Below are positions 55,124 through 64,000 of a DNA stretch of 64,000 nucleotides, piece after piece. The notes beneath the pieces were generated by a model. The model did not search any database. It was given only the letters and a program-made list of their open reading frames with translations, and was not told where the DNA came from. Positions within the stretch are counted from its first letter, which is position 1, and every line of letters begins with the position of its first letter. The DNA is from Hordeum vulgare subsp. vulgare (lineage: Eukaryota; Streptophyta; Magnoliopsida; Poales; Poaceae): assembly GCF_904849725.1 (NCBI RefSeq), contig NC_058524.1, forward strand, positions 550,811,763-550,875,762, read 5' to 3'. Made by a program: the position numbers and the translations under genes.

Positions 55124-57199
55124 ATGGCTGAAAACACCAAACTTTGCGACTTCTAGAGCAATAATAATAATGATTTTATTAGTACTCCGATTGCTCCCGC
55201 CACTAGTGCGGAATCGTATGAAATCAACGCAGCTTTGCTGAATCTTGTTATGAAAGAGCAATTCTCTGGCCTTCCTAGTGAAGATGTCGCATCCCATCTC
55301 AATACCTTCATTGAGATTTGTGATATGCAAAAGAAAAGAGATGTGGATAATGACGTGATTAAGTTGAAACTTTTTCCTTTCTCGTTGCGAGATCGCGCAA
55401 AAACTTGGTTTTCTTCTTTGCCTAAAAATAGTATCGATTCTTGGGATAAGTGCAAAGATGCTTACATATCTTAGTATTTTCCGCCGGCTAAGGTCATCTC
55501 CTTACGTAACGATATAATGAATTTCAAGCAAATTGATCATGAACACGTTGCACAATCTTGGGAGAGGATGAAGCTTATGATTAGAAATTGTCCCGCTCAT
55601 GGATTGAGTTTGTGGATGATTATACAAATCTTTTACGCTCGCTTGAATTTCGCTTCTCGAAATATCTTGGACTCCGCCTCAAGTGGAACGTTCATGGAAA
55701 TCACGTTAGGAGACGCTACAAAACTCCTAGACAATATCATGACCAACTACTCTGAGTGGCACACTGAAAGGTCGCCTGCTAGCAAAAAGGTGCACGCTGC
55801 AGAAGAAATTAACTCGCTTAGTGCTAAGATGGATGAGTTGATGAATTTGGTTGCTAGTATAAATGCTACCGTAGATCCTAATGGCATGCCACTATCTTCT
55901 TTGATTGAGAGTAGCAACGCTATTTTGGACGTGAAGTTTGTTGGTAGGAAGAATTTTGGCAACAATAATTCTTTTAGAGGAAACTATGTTCCTAGGCCTT
56001 TTCCTAGTAACTCCTCTAACAATTATTGCAATTCCTACGGCAAAACTTATGGAAATCACAACAAATTATCCTCTGATCTAGAGATTAATATCAAAGAGTT
56101 CATCAACTCTCAATAGATTTTCAATACGTCCATAGAGGAAAAACTGCTCAAAATAGACGATTTGGCTAAAAGCGTTGATAGGATGTCTTGTGATATTGAT
56201 GCTTTGAAAGTTAGATGTGCTCCTCCCAAGGTCAACTTGGATGAAACTTTGAAAGCTATGCGTATCTCCATGAATGCGAGCAAAGAAAGAACCGCCCAAA
56301 TTCGCGCTAGACATGAATGGTTCAAAAGGGTGCGTTCTAGTGATGCAAATCAGGAAGATCTTAAAGTGCCTGGTGTGTCTCCTCTTAAATCTTTGCTTTC
56401 GCGTGTCAAACCTACTTATGGAGGGGCTGGATATGAATCCACTTTGGTTGAAAGACGCCCCAATGATTTGGAGTCCACCTATCTTGATGATAAAGGTGTG
56501 GAGAGTGGAGTAGAAGAAGTCAAAATTTTGGGTAGTAATGAAACTCCCACTTTGGATTTCAAGGAATTCAATTATGATAATTGCTCCTTGTTTGAATGCA
56601 TTTCTTTGATGCAATCCATTGCAAACTCTCCACATGCTTATAGCCAAAGCAAAACCTTTACCGCGCATATCGTAGATGCTATGATGAAATCTCTTCAAGA
56701 GAAGCTCGAACTAGAAGTCTCTATACCTAGAAAAATTCATGATGAGTGGGAACCTACTATCAAAATCAAGATCAAAAACTATGAGTGCAATGCTTTGTGT
56801 GATTTGGGTGCTAGTGTTTCCGCGATTCCGAAGTCTTTATGAAATATTCTTGGTTTTCATGAGATTGAAGAGTGTTCTCTTAATTTGCATCTTGTGGATT
56901 ATACTATCAAGAAACCCATGGGGAGGATCGATGATGTTCTTATTGTTGCAAATAAGAACTATGTACCCATGGATTTCATTGTACTTGACATAGATTGCAA
57001 TCCTTCATGTCCCATTAGTCTTGGTAGACCTTTCCTAAGGACTATTGGTGCTATCATAGATATGCAGGAAGGGAATATTAGATTTCAATTTCCTTTAAAG
57101 AAGGGCATGGAGCACTTTCCTAGAAAGAAAATAAGATTGCCTTATGAATCTATGATGAGGGCTACCTATGGTTTGAGCACCAAAGATGACTATACGTGA
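55124..57199 (+). pseudogene. gag: Element H gag-protease frame, interrupted only by stop codons
   Basis: One reading frame runs from ATG at 55124 (MAENTKLCDF) to TGA at 57197-57199, about 691 codons, with in-frame stops at 55154, 55472, 56114 and 56840 and no frameshift that I can see. The gag core spans about 55350-55640 (RDRAKTWFSSLP, FKQIDHEHVAQSWERMKLMIRNCPAHG). An Asn/Ser-rich stretch with RGNYVPRPFPSN lies near 55980. A retropepsin-type motif CDLGASVSAIPKSL is at about 56796-56840, followed by DIDCNPSCPISLGRPFLRTIGA (about 56990-57050), the protease flap and C-terminal region. The frame ends after protease; noncoding DNA follows directly. Confidence 0.88.
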
Positions 57200-59859
57200 T
57201 TCCATCACTTTTTGCCTAGCTAAGGGCGTTAAACAAAAGCGCTTGTTGGGAGGCAACCCAACGAATCTATCCTTTTTCTTTCTCTTTTGTGCTTTCCACA
57301 CTTTCATAGTTCTGTAATGATTGTGTCTTTTGTGTTTCTTTTTGTGTTTGTGCCAAGCAAAACCGTTATGATTAGTCTTGGGGATGATCGTTTGGTCATG
57401 CTGGAAAAGACAGAAACTTTCTGTTCACGAAAAGAATTTTCATTTTTTTCTGTAAGAGAGTTTGAGTTGATTATTTTTGCTGCTGATTCCGACATAAATT
57501 ATTCAGACTGTCGTAAGTTTTCAGAATTTTTGAAGTACCAGAGGTATACTAAATATACGGATTGCTACAAACTGGTCTGCTGTTAACAGATTCTGTTTTT
57601 TGTTGTGTTGGTTGCTTATTTTGATGAAACTATGGATAGTATCGGGGGGTATTAGCCATGGAGGATTGAAAGTACAGTAACCCAACATTAGCACAAGTAG
57701 AATTTAAGGTTTGTACAGTACCGAAGGAAGTGGTGGTTTGCTTTCTTGTACTAATGTTATCACGAGTTTCTGTTTAAGTTTCGTGTTGTGAAGTTTTCAA
57801 GTTTTGGGTGAAGTTCTTATGGACAAAGAGATAAAGAGTGGCAAGAGCTCAAGTTTGGGGACGCCCAAGGCAACCCCAAGAGATTCAAGGATGCCGTAAA
57901 AGCCTAAGCTTGGGGATGCCCGAGGAAGGCATCCCCTCTCTCGTCTTCAATCCATCGGTAACGTTACTTGGGGCTATATTTTTATTCACCACATGTTATG
58001 TGTTTTTGCTTGGAGCGTCTTGTATCGTAGGAGTCTTTTATTTTTGTTGTGTCACAATCATCCTTGCTGCACACCTAGAGAGACAGACATGCACTCACCG
58101 TGATTTTGTCGAGCTTCACTTATATCTTTTGGTAGACAATTCAACTCACATGTGCTTCACTTATATCTTTTGAGCTAGATACTTTTGCTCTATGTGCTTC
58201 ACTTATATCTTTTAGAACACAGCGGTGCATGGCTTGGTAGTTGATCTATGCTTTGAAAGTAGTCTCAAAAGGGGTAGTTATCCAAAGGGATACGAAAACT
58301 TCCACCTTCATGTGCATTGAATAGTTAGAGAAGTTTGATTCATCTCAATTAGTTTTGAGTTGTGGTTATGGTAATATTGAAGTCCTGGTAGTAAGGTGTT
58401 GTTGATCTAGAAATACTTGTGTTGAAGTTAGTGATTCCCGTAGCATGCACGTATGGTGAACCGCTATGTGATGAAATCTGAGCATGATTTGTATATTGAT
58501 TGTCATCCTTTGTGTGGCGGTCGGGATCGCGCGATGGTTTATACCTACCAACCCTTCCCCTAGGAGTATGCGTTGAATGCCTTGTTTCGATTACTAATAG
58601 AACTTTTGCAACTAGTATATGAGTTCTTCATGACTAATGTTGAGTCCATGGTTTAGATGCACTTTCACCTTCCACCACCACGATCTTCTTAGTGTCGTGC
58701 AACTTTCACCGATGCACAAAACACACCATTAGCCTCCCTCAAAACAGCCACCATACCTACCTACTATGGCTTTTTCAAAGTCATTCCGAGATATATTACC
58801 ATGCAACTACCACCATGACATGTGCCACCATGTCTACATTGCCACTACATGATCGTAAGATAGCTAGCATGATGTTTCCATTGATGTATATGCCATGCTA
58901 GATCATTGCCACGGTACACTACCGAAGGCATTCCATATAGATTCATAGTTGCTCTAAGTTTTGAGTTGAAAGTGTGATGATCATCATTAATGGATCATTG
59001 TCCCATGTGAGGAAATAAAAGAGGCCAAAGAAGCCCACCAAAATAAAAAAAAGAGGCCAAAGAGCCCACCCAAAAAATGAGAGAAAAAGAGAGAAGGGAC
59101 AATGCTACCATTTTTTCACACTTGTGCATATTAAGCACCATGATCTTCATGATTGAGAGTCTCTCGTTTTGTCACCACCATATAGCTAGTGGGAAATTTT
59201 CATTATATAACTTGGCTTGTATATTCCAATGATAGGCTTCCTCAAAATTGCCTTAGGTCTTCGTGAGCAAGCAAGTTAGATGCACCCCCACTAGTTTTCT
59301 TTAAGAGCTTACACTTACTCGTAGCTCTAGTGCATCATTTGTATGGCAATCCCTACTCATTCACATTGATATCTATTGATGAGCATCTCCACAGCTCATT
59401 GATATGCCTAGTTAATGTGACTATCTTCTCCTTTTTTGTCTTGCAACCTCCACCACATTCCACACCATCTATAGTGCTATAACCATGGCTCACGCTCATG
59501 TATTGTGTGAGAGTTGAAAAGGTTTGAGAAAGTAAAGGTGTGAAACAATTACTTGGCCAATACCAGGGTTGTGCATGATTTAAATTCGTTGTGCAATGAT
59601 GATAGAGCATAGCCAGACTATATGCTTTTGTAGGGATAACTTTCTTTTGGCCTTTTTATTTTGAAAGTTCATGATTACCTTGCTAGTTTGCTTGAATTAT
59701 TATTGTTTCCACGTCAATTTTCAAACTATTGTTTTGAATCTAAAGGATATGAACATTCACGTCACGTAAGAGGAATTACAAAGGACACATATGCTAGGTA
59801 GCATGAAAGCATCATAAATTCATTCTTTATCACTTCCCTACTCGAGGGTGAGCAGGAGT
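57200..59859 (+). other. Element H 3' internal noncoding region
   Basis: No coding frame is supported. It corresponds to D 8230-10878. It includes a near-copy of the polypurine tract at about 57904-57918 and three TGCTTCACTTATATCTTTT-type repeats (58110-58215). Confidence 0.85.
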
Positions 59860-59875
59860 TAAGCTTAGGGATGCT
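59860..59875 (+). promoter_or_regulatory. Polypurine tract of element H
   Basis: TAAGCTTAGGGATGCT directly precedes the 3' LTR TGATACGTC. It has one A for G relative to D. Confidence 0.8.
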
Positions 59876-61502
59876 TGATACGTCTCAAACATATCTATAA
59901 TTTTTGATGGTTTCACGTTGTTATCTTGTCATCTTTGGATGTTTAATGTACCTTTTATATCTTTTTTGGGACTAACTTATTAATTCAGTGCCAAGTGCCA
60001 GTTCCTGTTTATTCTGTGTTTTTGACTCTTTTCAGATCTGACTTTGGAACGGAGTCCAACCGGAATAAAAACCCCGAAATGATTTTTTCCCGAACGGAAG
60101 AAGATCAGGGGGCCTGTGGGCCCAGCCAGGTGGGCTCCACGGAGCCCACAAGCTCCCGCTCCGCCACCAGGGGAGGCGGCGGTGTCAGGGCTTGTGGCCT
60201 TCCTGGCCGCCCCCTGACCTAGATCCTTGGCCTATATATTCCCAAATATTCAGCAAAAAATCAGGGGAGCCTCGAAAATACTTTACCGCCGCCGCAAGCT
60301 TCCGTTTCCGCGAGATCTCATCTGGAGACCCTTCCGTGCACCCTGCCGGAGGGGACTTTGGAGTTGGAGGGCTTCTTCATCATCATCATCGCCCCTCCAA
60401 TGACTCGTGAGTAGTTCACTTTAGACCTACGGGTCCGTAGTTAGTAGCTAGATGGCTTCTTCTCTCTCTTGGATCTTCAATACAAAGTTCTCCATGATCT
60501 TCATGGAGATCTATCCGATGTAATCTTGTTTGGCGGTGTGTTTGTCGAGATCCGATGAATTGTGGATTTGTGATCAGATTATCTATGATATATAATTGGG
60601 TCTTTGCTGATTTCTTATATGCATGATTTGATATCCTTGTAAGTTTCTCCGAGTCTTGGGTTTTGTTTGGCCAACTAGATCTATGATTCTTGCAATGGGA
60701 GATGTGCTTGGTTTTGGGTTCTACCATGCGGTGACCTTTCCTAGTGACAGTAGCGGCGGCAAGGCACACATCAAATAGTTGCTATCAAGGGTAAAAAGAT
60801 GGGGTTTTTATCATTGGTTTGAGATTATCGCTCTACATCTTGTCATCTTGCTTAAGGTGTTACTCTATTCTTATGGACTTAATACACTAGATGCATGCTG
60901 GATAGCGGTCGACGTGTGGAGTAATAGTAGTAGATGCAGAAAGTATTGGTCTACTTGTTTTGGACGTCATGCCTATAGATATAATCATTGCCATAGATAT
61001 CGTCACGACTTTGCGCGGTTCTATCAATTGCTCAACAGTAATTTGTTCACCCACCGTCTACTTGCTTTCATGAGAGAAGCCACTAGTAAACACTACGGCC
61101 CCCGGGTCTATTCACATCCATCGTTTACACCTCTGCTTTTACTTTGCTTTGTTACTTTGTTGCTTTCAGTTCTCACTTGGCAAACAATCTATAAGGGATT
61201 GACAACCCCTTCATAGCGTTGGGCGCAAGCTTTTGTGTTTGTGCAGGATCTTGAGATACTCCTCCACTGGATTGATACCTTGGTTCTCAAACTGAGGGAA
61301 ATACTTACCACCGCTACGCTACATCACCCTTTCCGCTTCGAGGGAACACCAACGCAAGGCTCCAAGGCCACGTGGGAAATCCTTTGCATACTTGCCTAGG
61401 AAGTCCCTTAAGGCGTAGCCGCGCCAGAAGGATCAAGCCAAGTATTCTCCCGTCGACGTGAATATTTCTGGCGCCATTGGAAGGTCTTTTGTTGCAGTAG
61501 CA
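59876..61502 (+). repeat. 3' LTR of element H
   Basis: It runs from TGATACGTCTC to GTAGCA, 1627 bases, followed by GTGCT. TATATATTCCC is near 60233. Confidence 0.93.
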
Positions 61503-61507
61503 GTGCT

Positions 61508-62358
61508 CAAACCATAAGTGGCCCTCATCATGGATTCATAAGGAAATCTTATTTTATTTCTAGGAAAGTGTTCCATGCCCATCTTTAAAGGAAATTGAAA
61601 TCTAATATTCCCTTCCTTCATATCGATGATAGCACCGATAGTCCTTAGGAAAGGTCTACCAATAATAATGGGGCATGTAGGATTGCAATCAATGTCAAGC
61701 ACAATGAAATCCACGGGTACATAGTTCCTATTTGCAATAATATGAACATCATTGATCCTTCCGATGGGTTTCTTGACAGTAGAATCAGCAAAATGCAAAT
61801 TAAGAGAACACTCTTAAATCTCATTAAAACCCAGAACATCACATAAAGACTTTGTAATCGCGGAAACACTAGCACCCAAATCACACAAAGCATTGCATCC
61901 ATAGTTTTTGATTTTGATTTTCATAGTAGGTTCCCACTCATCAAGAAGCTTTCTAGGGATAGAGACTTCCAAATCAAGTTTCTCTTCAAGAGATTTTATC
62001 ATAGCTTCGACGATATGATCGGTAAAAGCTTCGTTTTGTCAATAAGTGTGTGGAGAGTTTAACATGGATTGCATCAAGGAAATGCATTCAATCAAGGAGC
62101 AACTATCATAATTGAATTCCTTGAAATCCAAGGTAGTAATTTCATTACTACTCAAAGTTTTAATATCTTCTACTCCACTTTCAATGCTTTTAGCATCAAG
62201 ATAGGTGGACTCCGAATCTTTGGGGCGTTTTTCAACCAAAGTGGATTCATATCCAGCCCCATCATCATTAGGTTTGACACAAGAAAACAAAGATTCAATG
62301 GGAGTCACACCAAGAACTTTAAGATCTTCGTGATTGTCATCACAAATTTCAGGCTTAG
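61508..62358 (-). pseudogene. gag: Element G gag-protease segment between H and K
   Basis: On the minus strand a single frame continues from the K junction (62358) to the H junction. Its parts are 62308-62039, 62002-61814 and 61798 onward, all in the same phase and separated by stop codons (for example 62041-62039 and 61816-61814). It contains CDLGASVSAITKSLCDVLGF (about 61890-61840) and DIDCNPTCPIIIGRPFLRTIGA (about 61700-61640), closely matching H. The stop after NSPHTY stands where H reads Tyr-Ser-Gln. K removes the gag core. Confidence 0.87.
62354..62358. repeat. Left flank of element K (CTTAG), candidate target duplication
   Basis: These are the five bases before the K LTR; the partner is off the right edge. 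Confidence 0.4.
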
Positions 62359-64000
62359 TGCTACTGCAACAAAAGACCTTCCAACGACGCCAGAAATAGG
62401 AGTGTTACTTGATACTCCTCAGCAACGGCACCAGGAATCCTTCAGCTGCGACTACGCCTTAAGGGACTTCCTAGGCAAGTATGCAAAGGATTTCCCCCGT
62501 GGCCTTGGAGCTTTGCGTTGGTGTTCCCTCGAAGTGGAAAGGGTGATGTAGCACAGCGGTGGTAAGTATTTCCCTCAGTTTGAGAACCAAGGTATCAATC
62601 CAGTGGAGGAGTATCTCAAGATCCTGCACAAACACAAAAGCTTGCTCCCAACGCTATGAAGGGGTTGTCAATCCCTTATAGTTTGTTCGCCAAGTGAGAA
62701 CTGAAAGCAACAAAGTAACAAGCAAAATAAAGCGGAGGTGTAAACGATGGATGTGAATAGACCCGGGGGCCGTAGTGTTTACTAGTGGCTTCTCTCATAA
62801 AAGCAAGTAGACGGTGGGTGAACAAATTACTGTCGAGCAATTGATAGAACCGCGCAAAGTCGTCACGATATCTATGGCAAAGAATATATCTATAGCATCA
62901 CGTCCAAAACAAGTAGACCGATACTTTCTGCATCTACTACTATTACTCCACACGTCAACCGCTATCCAGCATGCATCTAGTGTATTAAGTCCAAAATAAC
63001 AGAGTAACGCCTTAAGCAAGATGACATGATGTAGAGGGATAATCTCAAACCAATGATGAAAACCCCATCTTTTTACACTTGATGGCAACTACTTAATGTG
63101 TGCCTTGCTGCCCCTATTGTCACTGGGAAAGGTCACCACATGGTAGAACCCAAAACCAAGCACTTCTCCCATTGCAAGAATCATAGATCTAGTTGGCCAA
63201 ACAAAACCCAAGACTCGGAGAGACTTACAAGGATATCAAATCATGCATATAAGAAATCAGCAAAGCCTCAAATATATATCATGGATAATCTGATCACAAG
63301 TCCACAATTCATCGGATCTCGACAAACACACCGCCAAAGAATATTACATCGGATAGATCTCCATGAAGATCATGGAGAACTTTGTATTGAAGATCCAAGA
63401 GAGAGAAGAAGCCATCTAGCTACTAACTACGGACCCGTAGGTCTGAAGTGAACTACTCACGAGTCATTGGAGGGGCGATGATGATGATGAAGAAGCCCTC
63501 CAACTCCAAAGTCCCCTCCAGCAGGGCGCCGAGAAGGGTCTCCAGATGAGATCGCGCGGAAACAGAAGCTTGCGGCGGCGGAAAAGTATTTCCGAGGCTC
63601 CCTTGATTTTTTATTGAATTTTTGGGAATATATAGGCCAAGGATCTAGGTCAGGGGGCGGCCAGGGAGGCCACAAGCCCTGCCACCTCCGCCTCCCCCCT
63701 GGTGGCGGAGTGGGAGCTTGTGGGCTCCATGGAGCCCAACTGGCTTGGCCCAGAGGCCCCCTGATCTTCTTCCGTTCGGAAAAAAAAATCATTTCGGGGT
63801 TTTTATTCTGTTTGGACTCCGTTCCAAAATCAGATCTGAAAAGAGCCAAAAACACAGAAAAAACAATAACTGGCACTTGGCACTGAATTAATAAGTTAGT
63901 CCCAAAAAAGATATAAAAGGTACATAAACATCCAAAGATGACATGATAACAGCATGAAACCATCAAAAATTATAGATACGTTTGAGACGTATCAAGCATC
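62359..64000 (-). mobile_element. Element K: Sabrina-like element on the minus strand, only its 3' LTR in the window
   Basis: The 3' LTR is 62359-63994 (plus-strand reading TGCTACTGCAAC to GAGACGTATCA, 1636 bases). 63995-64000 (AGCATC) is the start of its polypurine tract. The LTR end carries the two primer-site-like sequences seen in D. The rest of K is off the window. Confidence 0.88.

Larger units (their letters stand above)
50171..61502 (+). mobile_element. Element H: Sabrina-like element with gag-protease only, inserted in element G
   Basis: The ends are fixed by the perfect duplication GTGCT (50166-50170 and 61503-61507). The 5' LTR is split by J. After removing J and one TTTAT copy the 5' LTR is about 1626 bases against 1627 for the 3' LTR. 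The interior (54890-59875) has a primer site, a gag-protease frame with stops, a noncoding region and a polypurine tract. No RT, RNase H or integrase is present, so it is non-autonomous. Confidence 0.93.
41229..64000 (-). mobile_element. Element F: Athila-type Ty3/gypsy element on the minus strand, split by G; right end off the window
   Basis: F's own sequence in the window is 41229-45919: its 3' LTR, noncoding 3' region, third ORF and integrase. From 45920 onward everything is G and the elements inside G. The rest of F (RT, gag, 5' LTR) must lie beyond 64000. It is the same family as A and B and closest to A in its third ORF. Confidence 0.88.
45920..64000 (-). mobile_element. Element G: Sabrina-like element on the minus strand, split by H and K; right end off the window
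   Basis: G's own sequence is 45920-50170 (3' LTR and noncoding 3' region, with the last codons of its protease frame) and 61508-62358 (gag-protease part). H interrupts it with the perfect duplication GTGCT. K interrupts its gag at 62359. Its gag N-terminus, primer site and 5' LTR are off the window. Confidence 0.88.

Noticed and set aside
1..64000. tRNA or rRNA genes
   Set aside because: I saw no cloverleaf with A and B boxes and no rRNA core sequence; the tRNA-like words are primer binding sites.

Overview
This window is intergenic DNA from a large-genome grass, almost certainly a member of the Triticeae (wheat, barley, rye or Aegilops). No intact cellular gene is visible. About 59 of the 64 kb is LTR retrotransposon, inserted one into another. 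The Triticeae assignment rests on LTRs starting TGATACGTC, tRNA-Asp primer binding sites, Athila-type gag and pol proteins, and LTR sequence that matches the barley/wheat Sabrina family as I remember it. Family names (WHAM-like, Sabrina-like, SIRE/Maximus-type) are recalled, not searched.

Layout, left half. Element B (minus strand, Athila-type Ty3/gypsy) occupies 1-90 and 17279-36566; its 3' end lies off the left edge. Element A (plus, same family as B, 91-17278) is inserted in B with the perfect target duplication GGCAA. A is itself split inside its integrase region by element D (plus, Sabrina-like, 5608-12547), which has no gag or pol and carries one unrelated intact 249-residue ORF. B's 5' LTR is split by element C (plus, Ty1/copia of the SIRE/Maximus type, 24098-36214). 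C has an 845-residue gag, a broken pol and an extra 3' gene.

Middle: 36567-41228 is the only stretch not assigned to an LTR element. It holds a GC-rich relic, AT-rich low-complexity DNA, two minisatellite-like arrays (one of about 132 bp period) and intron-containing exons of a probable Ulp1-like protease gene fragment.

Right half: element F (minus, same family as A and B, from 41229) cuts that gene fragment. F is split in its integrase by G (minus, Sabrina-like, from 45920). G is split by H (plus, Sabrina-like, 50171-61502) and by K (minus, Sabrina-like, from 62359). H's 5' LTR is split by J (50243-53330), an apparent solo LTR of an unrelated family. The chain F, G, H, J is four levels deep, and most junctions have target duplications readable in the window.

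Themes: A, B and F are autonomous-type elements whose pol has decayed. The Sabrina-like elements carry gag-protease (H, G) or only an unrelated ORF (D), so all would need polymerase supplied in trans. The most interesting signals are not genes: LTR-like promoter modules inside both the copia and the gypsy elements just upstream of a third ORF, exact internal copies of the polypurine tract, a duplicated LTR-end/primer-site junction inside Sabrina-like LTRs, and stop codons that look like CAG-to-TAG decay.
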